Assembly: GCA_011947345.1 (NCBI GenBank)
Contig: JAAVTG010000579.1
Span: forward strand, 372,001-436,000
DNA from: Phytophthora quininea
Lineage: Eukaryota > Oomycota > Peronosporomycetes > Peronosporales > Peronosporaceae
Reading direction: 5' to 3'
Length of the DNA: 64,000 bases
Shown: positions 11,635 through 21,717 of the stretch, one piece after another
How positions within the stretch are numbered: position 1 is the first letter of the stretch
How the letters are laid out: the number at the start of each line of letters is the position of its first letter
Position numbers and translations under genes: made by a program
Notes under the pieces: model-generated
What the model was told of the DNA's origin: nothing
Database searches by the model: none
Seen by the model: only the letters and a program-made list of their open reading frames with translations

Positions 11635-13172
11635 ATGGGCTCTGGAGCTTCAGCTACGTCTCCGTCCTTGCCGCTGGAGGAGTGTATGGTCCTGACTCGG
11701 TCGTGGGTCAGTGTCGTGTGCAGCACCGCTACTCTCAGCCCTGCGCTGGCTCGCTCTGCTTGCCGACATTTGGAGGAATACTCGAGCGAGTCGGAGGAAA
11801 CGTTCTGGGCGCTGGTGGGACAACACTTCAACGCCAAGTACGCTCGAGACGATGGCAACAAGTCGTGGCAAGAATTGCGCGGGTCTTGGGAGCAGATCCG
11901 ACCGTTGGTGGCTCAGTTCCACCAAGTATTCACCGAGTTATGGCCCACAGTTCGAGCGGATCAGTTGGATACTTTACCATCTCAACAGCACCACAACGTG
12001 TTGAAGCAGACGCTGGAGGCGTTCCAGGTGAGGACTGGAGAAGCGTTCAAGTATCTCGGCGTCTGGAACATCTTGGCACGGCATGCCAAGTGGGAAAAAG
12101 TGTTGAAGCCTTTGGTGATGGATCAAGAGGAGCCGAAGCAACCGAGAGCTGACAAGAAGCGAGCTGTGCTAGAGGTTGACGCTGCCGTAGAGAAGGAGGG
12201 CGTGCAGCATTTCGACGAGGAGAAAGCGTCGACGGCGAAGCCTGCAACTGTGACACCAACAGCTAGTGACGCTTCCAATAAAAAGCAGAGAGTTGAGGCT
12301 ACGGATGTGGCCTTGGAAGAAGACAAAGCACCTCCACCGGGAGACATGTCAAGTCCTGGTGACGAATCGCAGAGTTTGTCCACAGTGGAGGATGTGTACT
12401 TAGCGCTGGCGTGGATCGGAGTCACTTGTAGTTTTGCCGATACGTCTTTGGAAGAGGAAACGTATGATTGCTTCTGGTTGCTTGTTTCCACCTACTACTA
12501 CGACTCGCATACGAGTGGAAACTCTCAGCGTTCAAGTGAAAAGGTTTTGAAAAGGCGTTGGACAGAGCTCAAGACCCACATCGCCACTTTCCACCGCATC
12601 TATGAAAATGTTCGCAGCGGAGGCAAGAATCTAACACGAATGGATCGAGAGGACGTTATCGCTCAAGCTATGGAATCGTTCTGGAAGCTCGAAGGTTCCT
12701 GGTTCCAACACCGCGCAGTGTGGGAGATTTTCGAGCGGCACGTGGACTGGGAGAGCGTCTTGAAGCCGATCATACTTCACGGTGAGAGCTCCTCAAGCAA
12801 TGCGCCTCAAAAGACACTACGAACAAGGCAGCTGCGGTGGAGACCGATAACAAAACTTCCAAGTTCCCAATGCTACCGCTGGAGGTTCACGTAAATGCTG
12901 CTGGTTTGGAAAAGGAGTCGCCTTGGATGGAGCAGTGGCTGGAGTTGAGCAAACGTCGACTCGAGTTGGACGTGATGACCCAGACCGACCATGGACTGAC
13001 GCCTGCAGCAGTGGAGTATTTTCATTTACAACGTCAGAAGATTGTGCAGAGAGCTCGCCTGGAAGCAAACGCCAAAAGGAGTAGTGATGAGTCGAAGTGG
13101 GGTCTTTTCAAAACGATGTTGTGGAAGATTTACTTCGAAGTACGTAAACTGCAAGCGATAAAGAAGTTGTAA
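11635..13172 (+). CDS. Myb/SANT-like family protein A, two tandem domains
   Basis: Family resembles the helical Myb/SANT-like proteins related to transposon-derived regulators; no DNA target is known. The domain pattern is L-x-RSW, FW.LV....., W.ELRGSWEQIRPLVAQFH, then a long spacer and H.KWEKVLKPLV. It occurs twice, at about residues 15-165 and 245-390, with a disordered acidic linker between. A frame offset near 12830 leads to a C-terminal helix MEQWLELSKRRLELDVMTQ and EYFHLQRQKIVQRARLE, shared with the neighbouring paralogues. Start at ATG 11635 is only about 60 bp from the divergent DTW gene. The tail overlaps gene B on the other strand (13108-13172). The last quarter is duplicated at 26.2-26.4 kb. 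Confidence 0.65.
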
Positions 13173-13830
13173 ATCGGAAAACCTGAAGATGTTGCTGTCC
13201 TTCCCCATCCGTCTCATCCTGCAGCTTTTTGAGAATTTGTCGACGCTTGAGAGCAAGGTACTGCTTGGCTTCCTCCGACAAATTGTCTTCGCGCTGGGTC
13301 ATGATGTCCAGCTTCAGTCTCTGCGCCATCGTCTCAGCCGGTTTCATCTGAGCCTGCTCTCCAAGTGATGCCATAGCTGGCTGGGGTTCGGTGGAGGTTA
13401 AGCGATGCAGGACACGTCGACTGCGAGTGTTGTTATCGTCGCTCCTCGGACATGACTTGGTCGGTTCAGGACACTCGAGCGGATCGTCGACCATCAGCAG
13501 CAACTTGTGTCGGCGGGCTGACTGCGGAGACGTAGGTCCTTCCACGCCAGAGTGAACCATTTCAGGAACGTGACCAGGTCGGGACGCAGAGCTTCCTCGA
13601 CCGCTGCAGCTCCTCGACTGGAGCAGGTGGCGACGATGCGCGTTGGGATTGAACCTTGAGGCAGAAGGAGTGATAGTTGTCTCCTCCGGGTCACTGATCA
13701 AGTCCAGCGTCCATGGTGATCCCTCTTCGGCCGCACCGAGAGCAGCCTTGATCCAGGCCTCACTCAGAGCTGTGGCGTCGACTGCACTCATCTTGTGGAC
13801 CGATCCCGTTAGACTGGTTGACTTCTTCAT
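13108..13830 (-). CDS. Myb/SANT-like family protein B (left copy)
   Basis: Start ATG 13830 (MKKSTSLTGSVHKMSAVDAT). The domain begins LSEAWIKAALGAAEEGSPWT. Relative to the right-arm copy it lacks one G near 13680, which shifts the frame inside the domain. A second offset near 13555 is shared by both copies. The C-terminal helix AQRLKLDIMTQREDNLSEEA and LALKRRQILKKLQDE matches paralogues. Its 3' end overlaps gene A tail-to-tail. The shared break suggests either an old disabling mutation or an unrecognised intron; the unshared one may be a sequence error. Confidence 0.55.
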   Translation of the reverse strand: MKKSTSLTGSVHKMSAVDATALSEAWIKAALGAAEEGSPWTLDLISDPEETTITPSASRFNPNAHRRHLLQSRSCSGRGSSASRPGHVPEMVHSGVEGPTSPQSARRHKLLLMVDDPLECPEPTKSCPRSDDNNTRSRRVLHRLTSTEPQPAMASLGEQAQMKPAETMAQRLKLDIMTQREDNLSEEAKQYLALKRRQILKKLQDETDGEGQQHLQVFRFTTSLSLAVYVLRSKSSTTSF

Positions 13831-14046
13831 CGTACCTCGTATCCAATATCGTTAGGTGAGGTCACCATCGCAGCCTGTGAGCGGGCAACTCCATTGACTT
13901 CTCGACCGAATTAGCCCGCGAGTTCTGGTCGCGAGCTCAAGCGACAGCAGAATTTGAGGAGGCTGCAAGAAGACATGATAGAGGAGGGGCTGAGAGTGCC
14001 CTTTCTTCACAACACAAGAGTTCTTGAGTTCGCCAGGCAGGCCTAC

Positions 14047-14781
14047 ATGGCGACTACGTCCTCCCCGCTCCCTGTGGAGCTTTGTGACGCGTGGATTGCT
14101 GCTGCTGTTGGGGTTTACGAGCAAGGTACTCCATTAACTTTGGAGAGGATTCAGAACCTCTCGACCGAGTCTGCCCGCGATTTCTGGCTGCACGTCCAGA
14201 CCCACCTCAGTGTTGCGCCGCCACCGTCAAGACGACACATTTGGCCTCTTGAAGAACTGCTGGCACAATGGGAGTCCATTCGTCTCGACTTGGTCGAGTT
14301 CCTCAAAATCTACGTCAAGGAGTGGACATGCTTTCGCGCAGGCAGTCCCAACGCTAGAACTTGCTCGGACAATGCATTGACAGCAGCCAGCGCCGTGTAC
14401 CGTTGGACGAGGAGGGGTTTTCTAAACCAGACTGTCGTGTCAACACTTGTCCAGCATGAAAAGTGGTGGAGCATTTTGAAGCCTCTGCTGATGACAAACG
14501 AGATGCCAAACGTGGGGACAATTCGGCCACGAAGTGGAGATGGCGCAACTAACCGTCGAGTGCGTCCTCGACTGAGTCCCACTGAAGTCACCCCTCGACT
14601 GACCAACCAAGCTCAGATGAAGACAGCTGAAGTGATGCAGCAGCGACTGGAGCTCGATATCATGAGCAAGAGCGACGAGGAGCTCTCCATCGAGGCGAAG
14701 GAGTATTTCAAGTTCAAGAGGCAGCAGATTCTCAAGAAACTGCGAGACGAAATGAAAGACGACGAGACCGAAGAGGAATAG
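14047..14781 (+). CDS. Myb/SANT-like family protein C (left copy)
   Basis: Single-domain member, 244 residues from the ATG at 14047; an upstream in-frame ATG at 13954 would add 31. It runs ELCDAWIAAAVGVYEQGTPL, then LLAQWESIRLDLVEFLKIYV, QHEKWWSILKPLL, a basic linker and the C-terminal helix QQRLELDIMSKSDEELS / EYFKFKRQQILKKLRDE, ending in an acidic tail. This is the only fully open copy of the pair; the right-arm copy carries two single-base deletions. About 65 bp beyond its stop a hAT element has inserted. Likely nuclear; the role is unknown. Confidence 0.65.
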   Translation: MATTSSPLPVELCDAWIAAAVGVYEQGTPLTLERIQNLSTESARDFWLHVQTHLSVAPPPSRRHIWPLEELLAQWESIRLDLVEFLKIYVKEWTCFRAGSPNARTCSDNALTAASAVYRWTRRGFLNQTVVSTLVQHEKWWSILKPLLMTNEMPNVGTIRPRSGDGATNRRVRPRLSPTEVTPRLTNQAQMKTAEVMQQRLELDIMSKSDEELSIEAKEYFKFKRQQILKKLRDEMKDDETEEE

Positions 14782-14853
14782 CGGGAAGACAACAACAATT
14801 CGTGAGTTTTAGTGGAGAGTGCTGACCTGAACTACTCAGTCAACGTCGGAGGA

Positions 14854-16972
14854 CAGGGCTGCCGATAATGGCATGTTTTTCTAGCAAGAACGACAACACT
14901 AGATAAATAATGGTAGGCAGCCAGCAGAATCATCTACATAAATAATGGCATGTAGAAGGTTTAACACATACATAATGGCTTATGATGGTGGTTAACTTCG
15001 GAGACTATCAATGGTACCTACGTCCCAGTAGCTTGCGTTCTGACGGAGAAAGAGGATCTGCTCGAGCGTCGCTGGTTGAAGGCTGTTGCGTTCTTGCCCA
15101 AATGTCGTCCGGGCAATACTAAAGAACCTCTCCACGATGTTCGACGTCGGAGGGATACTACGGATCAGCACGTACTTCTGCTCTTGTTGCGCCAGCTTCC
15201 TGCGCTTTTGAAGGCGCTCGACGAACGACGAGCTCTCTTCGTCGTCCGATTCGGGCGCGGCTGCAGCACTTGCAGCGAAAGGCTGGAGTACTGCCTTCTC
15301 CGTTCTTGTCAGGCGGTTAGAGTTGCCTCGCAAGACACGGACACAGCCCGACTCAAAGTCCGGGCTGTGGACAATGTCAGCTCGTGGCGCTGTATGATAG
15401 ATATCGTTAGTTTTCACAGCGTAGTTAGCAGAATGTGTAACTTACCAAGGTAATGCGCGTACTGCGGCTTCATAGCGATGAGACCGTCGAACCATTCGCG
15501 CACGTCTAAGAGATCAGCGCTGCCTTGAAGAGCCTTCGATACGGATTCGACATTGGCGAGCTCCTTCAGCAGCTTGCGCAGGCGGCGGTTGCACGCCGGA
15601 CCAGGAAGAAGCTCAGCGACGTCATCGTCATCTTTATCGAGGTGCTCGAGAAGCTTGAAGTAACGGTGCAAACGTTGAACTCCATCGTGTGTCCTGCCGA
15701 ATTACCGGGCGGAGACTTGTTTTAAGCCTAAGAATTATCATAAAACACCACACATTATCCTTATTAGTAGGAATTATAGATAAAACCACAGAATAACAAC
15801 ATGGGTACCTCAGTTTAGCCGACTGCGTCAGCGTCCGAAGCTTGATCATTAGCCCGTGAACTGCGGCAAGATCAGCCTCGTGACTTTGAAGATCTTGCTG
15901 GACCGCCCGATTAAGTCGGTGCGAAGCGCACCCGATTAAGGGAACGCCGATGAGCGAAGCTAAGCGCTGATTAACGCTGCAATTATCACCCACAACAAAT
16001 AGACACTGGTCAATCTGTTTCCCAAAATCCCTCGGCAGCATATCCGCTAGAAACTCTCTGTGCGCGAGGGCAGAGAGACCGTCATCAACCTCATTCATCA
16101 GAGGAGCCATGCAGATCAAGGGAGTCTTCACCTTGCCACCAACCTCGTAGCAGGCGAAGACTCCAAGATAGTGCTCAGACATATGGGTCCATCCATCTAG
16201 AATGAGCCCAAATTGGTCCGGCATCTCAGAGGCGATTGACCTCTCCACTGCCACAGACACGCCTTCAAGCGCAGCGCGCAGCGTCTCGACGCATACCGGA
16301 TCGAGTGTCGTATAGCTAAGATCAATAATAAACAGTTAGAAATAATTCTTTGTTAAATTGTAGTCGCTTTTCTTACCGTCTTGTCGCTCTATTCTCACAA
16401 AAAGTGAGAGGTAGATTGCTCGTAACGACCCACATGAGCCAGCCGTACAGGTTTTGCGAAGACCGCGACACGTAACTAAGTAGCGAGCCGGTTTCAGATG
16501 TCGTGGCCTCTAGCATCTCGGCCTCAAAGTTGGGATGCTCATGTCTAACGTGCTGCATGAGGTTAGCACGCCCGTTTCGACGGGTCTGCTTTCTAACCGT
16601 GCCGCAACGACATCGGAAATATTCGAGAATAATCTCGTCGAAGTCATCGCGGCACGGCTGGAAATAAAACCCAGTGACTTGAGCTGACGTGAACCTTGGT
16701 CTGGCGGTGATCGCCATGGCTGGTGTAGAGCAGTAGGGGCTTGTAAACGTGGGCGTGAATCGGGAAATGGAGAACAGCTACAGACAAAACACACTCCAGT
16801 AAATGGTTGGTTCTGCGGGGGTCATAATTTTGCTGTGCACCTTGCATACATTATTCTTTAGCTAGGATTGCCACATACATTATGACATTGTATGGTCCAT
16901 CGCTAAAACATACATTTATGTATGATATGTATGGCCATTATTATTATTGCCATGCTATTTTCGGCAGCCCTG
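14854..16972. mobile_element. hAT superfamily DNA transposon, complete ends
   Basis: The element is 2,119 bp. Terminal inverted repeats read CAGGGCTGCCGATAATGGCA on the left and CAGGGCTGCCGAAAATAGCA on the complement of the right end. An exact 8-bp target duplication TCGGAGGA lies at 14846-14853 and 16973-16980, the length expected for hAT. It carries one transposase gene on the minus strand. The matching stretch next to the right inverted arm (near 24.49 kb) lacks the element and serves as an empty site, so insertion came after the duplication. Confidence 0.93.
14992..16717 (-). CDS. hAT transposase with BED zinc finger
   Basis: Cut-and-paste transposase. The start ATG is at 16717. The N-terminal BED-type finger is FRCRCG...LMQHVRHEHPNFE. 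After a GT-AG intron (about 16371-16316) the catalytic region has FGLILDGWTHMSEHYLGVFA and later VGDNCSVNQRLASLIGVPLI and GCASHRLNRAV. A second intron follows at about 15811-15728, then RQDTRWSST; a third ends near 15391. The C-terminal hAT dimerisation domain IPPTSNIVERFFSIARTTFG is complete. Only one frame offset, near 15668, interrupts an otherwise intact protein of about 600 residues, so the element may be or recently have been active. Confidence 0.85.
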
Positions 16973-17050
16973 TCGGAGGATACGCGAAGCGAGATCCTGT
17001 AGCAGAGCTGCAAAACATGACTGGTCGTGAAGTAAATGGTTGCTGTTAAT

Positions 17051-17251
17051 TCAGCAGATTGCATTTGATGGTTGTGCTGCGGCATGTTCTCTCTCGCCTC
17101 TACGGGATGTACTTCCGCCCGTTCGATCCCGACGCCGATCCACGCTTCGATGCGATATGGGTTGCCGATTCTGGGTTTCAGCAGTGGCGGCGATTTGGGT
17201 GACACTCAGCACGGCGAGAAGGACGATCGTCACGCATTTCACGAGCTGCAT
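17051..17251 (-). CDS. Short secreted peptide family, member 3
   Basis: A 66-residue protein from ATG 17251. Signal peptide MQLVKCVTIVLLAVLSVTQI ends in AAT-AET. The mature part is about 42 residues, Arg-rich (RRRDRTGG, SRRGERE), and lacks PAPEPS. It is the inverted paralogue of member 12 (24164-24313). Both lie next to a Myb/SANT-like gene C copy in the same relative order, so they belonged to one duplicated block. A core promoter-like element lies 47-68 nt upstream. Function unknown. Confidence 0.65.
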   Translation of the reverse strand: MQLVKCVTIVLLAVLSVTQIAATAETQNRQPISHRSVDRRRDRTGGSTSRRGEREHAAAQPSNAIC

Positions 17252-17297
17252 CTTGTACTCCTTGATCTTGGATTCTTGGGGTTTTGCTTACGCCTGC

Positions 17298-17319
17298 CGT
17301 TTCCAAATGGAAAATGAAA
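17298..17319 (-). promoter_or_regulatory. Oomycete core promoter-like element
   Basis: Minus strand TTTCATTTTCCATTTGGAAA, identical over its full length to the element before member 12 at 24104-24125. It fits the initiator plus flanking-box pattern. Confidence 0.6.
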
Positions 17320-17728
17320 CTTGAATGGAAGTTTTTATGTTTGCGGGTTGTCACGTAAAGATCGATCGCCATACTTGTCATCGTATCGAAGCAAGGGATC
17401 TTGCAATCGGAGACTGATGACGGGATGCTGCTAGCAGACGGCATCTACTGTTTAGTCTAATGGGTACGCTTAAGTTCCAAGCTGAAGTGGGCAAGCAGCC
17501 GAGGAACAAACAACTAACGAATTTCCTTTAAGAACACCGGGTGCATTGTTTTAGCACGACAATCTTACGCCAACATCCTGTATTGTAGGACTTTTGTTGC
17601 CTGGCAGTCAAGACTGGGAGAAAAAGCTCATGTGTCTTCAACAAAACCATTTTTCGTTGTTAATGCTCGTTTTGCCTTCTGCTAGAAGTTGGCCGAATCT
17701 GCAAGTGGACAGCTGCTGGTCCCCCAAC

Positions 17729-17851
17729 TCATTGGCCGTCTCCGGGAAGAGAGTACGACCCCGTGACCCATTCGTCTTCAGCAGTGGCGATAACTTGAGC
17801 CACACTCAACACAGCGACAACGGCGATCGTCAGGTACTTGGTGAATTGCAT
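17729..17851 (-). CDS. Short secreted peptide family, member 4
   Basis: A 40-residue open frame from ATG 17851. Signal peptide MQFTKYLTIAVVAVLSVAQV, predicted cleavage after VIA. The mature peptide is only about 17 residues (TAEDEWVTGSYSLPGDGQ), acidic with one Trp. A TTTTCATTTTTCGAT initiator-like element lies about 70 nt upstream. The frame is intact and the gene is below usual annotation length limits, so it is easily missed. Confidence 0.6.
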   Translation of the reverse strand: MQFTKYLTIAVVAVLSVAQVIATAEDEWVTGSYSLPGDGQ

Positions 17852-18028
17852 CTTGCTTCCTTGTCTTGTTGCTTCTTGGGTCGGAGTTTACCACGGATGT
17901 TTCCTATCGAAAAATGAAAACATTAACCGTCACGGGAGATTACGCTTGGCGTCCGTAAACTGCGGTAGATATTTACCTCGATGACGGGACGATATGAGAA
18001 GAACATCGATGGTTGAGTCTACAACTGA

Positions 18029-18364
18029 TTAATTTAAAAAAATGCCGATACATGTTTGCGCCGGGTTGGAAAAAGGATCATCTTGGAAGGCCGGTGCGTT
18101 ATTTTCTTCATTGCTAACGGTCAACCTTCTTCCTTGTGGCTGATCCGAAACAGAAGCCGCTGTATTAAAGGGCAACGCATTCAACGCCGCAACAGTAAAC
18201 ACATTTTCAGTCGCGGCGATGTCTTTGTGGTCTCCCGTGATCGCCTGCAGCTTGGTCAGCGTCTGGTTGCCCAGGAAACCCAGAATGTGCTCGAAGAGCT
18301 GCTCGTTGAAGAGGTAGCGCACTCAGCACGGCAAAAATGACGATCGTCGGCGACGCAAGATGTG
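18029..18364 (-). pseudogene. Decayed relic of the short secreted peptide family (member 5)
   Basis: The leader CAGCTCAAGAATCAGCAAGACC and a signal-like stretch TIVIFAVLSA match the family, but the start codon is replaced by GCA (about 18362) and the frame is lost after the signal. The downstream frame is open for 97 codons to 18029 and includes RRLTVSNEENNAPAF, perhaps coincidental. I read it as a relic. Confidence 0.4.
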
Positions 18365-18855
18365 CCTTGTCGGTCTTGCTGATTCTTGAGCTGCTGGTTG
18401 CGGTAGCGCTCGAAAACAGATATCGTTGTATCTGTTACGATAATGCTGTGCACATAGCAATACCTACATGATCAAGCCTGCTTTATTCCCAGTATCTGTG
18501 GCAGTGGAAAGTGAGACTTGCAACTCTGGTGTTGGCGACCTGCCACTCACAAAATGTGATCTTCTTGTAATAAAATCCTTACGATACCGGGCCAGTGTCG
18601 TTGTAATCTTCGAAGCAGTGAAGCCCCACCATCGTTCACGTCGGACGAGTATCTTTTATCAACACTGAGTCTTGACCGCTGCTGTGGCGGACTACAGAAT
18701 TCACCAGCTTGTGATGTGAGGCCCCGCGTCATGGCCTGCCTTCATACTTTACCGGCTGGTCACACAGTCTGCGCCATGATAGATCTTTGAGAACTGGAGG
18801 AGATCACGTGTTGCGTAGCAAGCACAATCATAAGCACACTGCGCTGCTTTCTACT
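18365..18855. other. Intergenic, no gene seen
   Basis: No open frame with recognisable features; upstream region of member 6. Confidence 0.5.
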
Positions 18856-18871
18856 ACCATTTTTCAATTTG
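18856..18871 (+). promoter_or_regulatory. Oomycete core promoter-like element
   Basis: ACCATTTTTCAATTTG, the closest match in the window to the oomycete initiator plus flanking CAWTTT box, 41 nt before the ATG of member 6. Confidence 0.65.
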
Positions 18872-18911
18872 AACAACTCCGACCAAAGCGTTCAAGACGA
18901 CTAAGACAAAG

Positions 18912-19076
18912 ATGCAAGTCGCCAACTGTTTGAGCGTCGCGGTGTTCCTCCTGCTGAGTGTGGCTCAAGTCTTCGCAGACACCCCAACTCCGGCGCCGAG
19001 CATACTAGAAGTACTCCCTCCCGCGCCGTGGAACGAATCGGATTACTACGAACCAGCGGCGGGGATGTCTGACTGA
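18912..19076 (+). CDS. Short secreted peptide family, member 6
   Basis: A 54-residue intact protein. Signal peptide MQVANCLSVAVFLLLSVAQV with cleavage expected after VFA. The mature peptide is about 32 residues, begins DTPTPAPS and is acidic, Pro- and Tyr-containing (PPAPWNESDYYEPAAG). It has a good initiator element 41 nt upstream and an AAAG-ATG context. This is the clearest example of the family: intact start, frame and stop. Function unknown; secretion is inferred from the N-terminus only. Confidence 0.7.
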   Translation: MQVANCLSVAVFLLLSVAQVFADTPTPAPSILEVLPPAPWNESDYYEPAAGMSD

Positions 19077-19693
19077 AGCAAGTTGGACACCGGGGTTTCT
19101 TGGATGCGAGCGTCATAAACGCCGAGAAATAACAACAACAAAAATGAGAGATCACATTCAAGTTAAGTACTTCGTTTGTCGACATGTCTTTCAGCCAGGG
19201 CCTACCACTCAATTCGTTTTGCTACGGAAACATCAAAACTGCTTTGATCCAATCGGTAACACAAAAGTACGAGGCGGTGAAGTTCATTTTCGTCGCTTCG
19301 ACTACACAACCCTAGATTTTACTTCAAACTCTGCAAGTGTCAACAAGTAGCATTGGCTTAGGTCCAAAGCGTGTGATAATGCTCGTGCTATTGGAGAGCG
19401 ATTTAACTAGAGTGTTTCCGTGTTCTTTATCTTTTCTAAGTTTTACAATCGGGATCGCCCCGTAACTTCGCCACATACACAGCCAACTTATCGAAGAGGC
19501 TTGCTATAGTATCACGTTGTCAGTTGAATTCGAGTTCGAGGAAATTCACGGCATGGGTTTCAGTAGTTTCTGCAGCGCTAGAAGTTTTGTTTTTAGGTTT
19601 TGTTTGGCCATTATCGGTAACGAGAAAAACAACCTAATTACGTCTTAGACGCGATCGCAATAGCTCGCTATGGCTCGCGTCTTTTAAAACCTG
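19077..19693. other. Intergenic, no gene seen
   Basis: AT-richer than neighbours. Short open frames have no signal peptide, domain or family match that I can see. Confidence 0.5.
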
Positions 19694-19860
19694 CTACTCT
19701 CTAGCTGGGTCAACCTTATGATATCCGCTTCCGCCGTCTGAAATGTAAATCCCGTCGAACTCCCTTGGCTCCGGGGCCGGTGTTGGGTCTTCATTCTCGA
19801 TGACTTGAGCCACAGCCAGGACGAAGAAAACACGATGGTCAAACACTTGGCAAGTTGCAT
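19694..19860 (-). CDS. Short secreted peptide family, member 7 (one frame offset)
   Basis: ATG at 19860 begins MQLAKCLTIVF; one base is missing near 19827, after which the family frame resumes with VLAVAQVIENEDPTPAPEPR and ends at 19694. The mature part is about 35 residues with the PTPAPEP motif, then a Gly/Ser/Tyr segment (DGGSGYHK) like that of member 1. The leader contains CTCAGTTTCGGATTG at 19911-19925 and a GGCTA repeat also found before member 9, so these two are inverted paralogues. Confidence 0.55.
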
Positions 19861-19910
19861 CTTGCCATTCTTCATCTTGAACTCTTGCGTTGAAGTGGCT
19901 CTGCTGTCGC

Positions 19911-19925
19911 CAATCCGAAACTGAG
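19911..19925 (-). promoter_or_regulatory. Initiator-like element, divergent
   Basis: Minus strand CTCAGTTTCGGATTG, a variant of the CTCATTTTCNGATTGG element; 50 nt upstream of member 7. Confidence 0.4.
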
Positions 19926-20494
19926 ACTTGGAGCCTAGCCTAGCCATTTTCCTGTTTACGAGCACCGCTCAACACATCAAAAATGTTATCACCTTTGCAA
20001 TCCGTCGCCTTAGACGTGCGATACCGGTAGGACACGAAAGATTGAAGAGTGCGTTTTGTTTTGTCTGTTTATGGTTTAATTGTAGCCTCAATTCAGAGCT
20101 AGGCTTAGAAGTACTTCTGAAGAGAACATTAAAGTTGAATTTCGCTCAACGCATGAACAGGAGCGGATTGACGTAGCATTTTACATTGACGATATGATGC
20201 GATTCGACTGAAATTGAAGCGTTAGTGGAAGGACCAAAATGGTGAAAGGAAAACAGATAGCAACGCTGTCTTGTTGAAGACGCTACACAACCAACAAGTC
20301 CAAATAGACTAGTAAGGTCACGGGGAAGTTAAAACACCTCCACTTTGCAGACGAAACAAAATACGCTCTTCAATGAACGTTTGCATCCTATCGTCCTATG
20401 GTACATATCACCAAATCTGGCTTCGACGAGAGATCACATTCTCTGATGTGTTGAGGGGCAACTCACAAACATAAAGAATTGCTTGGCCCCAACA

Positions 20495-20510
20495 CTCATT
20501 TTCAGATTGG
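20495..20510 (+). promoter_or_regulatory. Oomycete core promoter-like element
   Basis: CTCATTTTCAGATTGG, initiator-like, 65 nt before the ATG of member 8. Confidence 0.55.
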
Positions 20511-20575
20511 CACCATCAGAAACACTTCAACGCAAGCGACAGCGCAAGAGTCGAAGGCGAAGAAACCTAGCAAAA

Positions 20576-20833
20576 ATGCACCTCTCCAAATGTTTGACCG
20601 TCGCGATTTTCGCCCTGCTGGGCGTGGTTCAAGTCCTCGCAATTGATAAAGGAAATCCGGCTACGGCGCCAAGGAGCTCAAAGAAGAAAATGACTATGGG
20701 TCGACCAGCGGGAGCGGTGGTAAATACAAGTTGGTCAACAACCTCGAGTGTGCTACTTGGAACTTCCAAGTTTGAAGCACCGGATTGCAGAAAGAGAATA
20801 GTGGTAATGTTGAGGACACAAACGCGTCCATAA
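20576..20833 (+). CDS. Short secreted peptide family, member 8
   Basis: ATG at 20576; signal peptide MHLSKCLTVAIFALLGVVQV, cleavage after VLA. The open frame gives 85 residues with a basic mature part (APRSSKKKM). The next frame, from about 20672, reads EENDYGSTSGSGGKYK and soon stops, which looks more like the acidic Gly/Ser/Tyr tails of members 1 and 7. A frame offset near 20670 is therefore likely, and the true mature peptide is probably the acidic version. The island leader (CACTTCAACGCAAG) is present. Confidence 0.55.
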   Translation: MHLSKCLTVAIFALLGVVQVLAIDKGNPATAPRSSKKKMTMGRPAGAVVNTSWSTTSSVLLGTSKFEAPDCRKRIVVMLRTQTRP

Positions 20834-21405
20834 TTCCACATTATGACCCGGCAATTGACTGAAGCGAGTAGGGAGTAATAAGTCTTGGCCCAGCTCACGA
20901 GTAGCTCGAAAGTGTGCGTTGCGCTGCTTGTGGGATAAATTTTGGCGTGGATCCTGTCGTCTATACAGACAACTGAGCTTAGGTTCTGAACGCGATCAAT
21001 AAAGCCCTCTCCGCCGAGTTTTCGACCCCCAGAATCCAAGGCAACAGCGCAGTTGGTAGTCATCCATAATTTCACAAAATGATCAATTTTCCACTGTTGC
21101 TCTCGTTCAAACCTCTGTCAAATCTACTACCGGCAGAAGCTTGCAATTGATGCTTGTGTGCTGGTTCTACGGCTTCTAACTTCAACAGAATCTTACCAAG
21201 CTATCGTGGGCCGAAGAAGTAGACTATGCCAAACATGCTCTTGAATTCGCTTTCACTTGCTATCTTACGGCCACACACGACGGAGATCACGACCTCTGAT
21301 GTGTTGAGCGTCGCTTGCAAACAGAAGAATGGCTAGGCTAGGCTAGGCTCCAAGTCTCAGTTTGGGTCTGGCAACAGCAGAGCAATTTCAACGCAAGGGT
21401 CCAAG
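20834..21405. other. Intergenic, no gene seen
   Basis: Holds the leader of member 9, including three GGCTA repeats (about 21334-21352) followed by CTCCAAGTCTCAGTTT, also found in inverted form at 19922-19947. Confidence 0.5.
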
Positions 21406-21558
21406 AGACAATTCGCCAAGTGTTTAACTGTCGCAATTTTTGCCGTGCTGGCTGCGGCTCAAGCTAGTGCGAAAAGAGATGCAGCGCCGGCTCCTGAACC
21501 GAGTGAGTCCGGCCGGTTTCCGACGGACGTGCTTAGTAAAACCACCTTCCAGCACTGA
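21406..21558 (+). pseudogene. Short secreted peptide gene, member 9, without ATG
   Basis: Fifty open codons with signal sequence QFAKCLTVAIFAVLAAAQAS and mature motif DAAPAPEPSES. The codon where the family ATG should be is AGA (21406-21408), and no in-frame ATG precedes it before a stop. The rest of the frame is intact to TGA at 21556. Either a recent start loss, a two-base sequence error (TG read as GA), or a non-AUG start. Confidence 0.5.
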
Positions 21559-21717
21559 AGAGGTTCCGGATGCTTTTGCTGTCAATATTTCACTTTTGAG
21601 CAAGATGCTACAACTTTGCCTCTAACAATGCCTCTTGTTCAAGCTTCCGTAGCTCTGTATGAGTTGCTGATGTACTAGAGAGCAGAAACCCACTCACTTT
21701 ACATGAGCGGAAGCTTT

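Larger units (their letters stand above)
12905..14790. repeat. Left arm of 1.9 kb inverted duplication
   Basis: Nearly identical, in opposite orientation, to 24551-26431. It contains the tail of gene A, all of gene B and all of gene C. Differences are a few substitutions and single-base indels. Both edges are sharp: homology drops at about 12905 inside gene A and near 14790 just after the stop of gene C. Confidence 0.9.

Noticed and set aside
14854..16972. MITE or non-autonomous element
   Set aside because: Transposase exons with BED finger and dimerisation domain are present nearly complete, so it is an autonomous-type hAT copy.
18029..18150. RxLR-like RRLTVSNEE segment
   Set aside because: Not preceded by an intact signal peptide at the usual distance and lies in a decayed relic; a chance match is likely.
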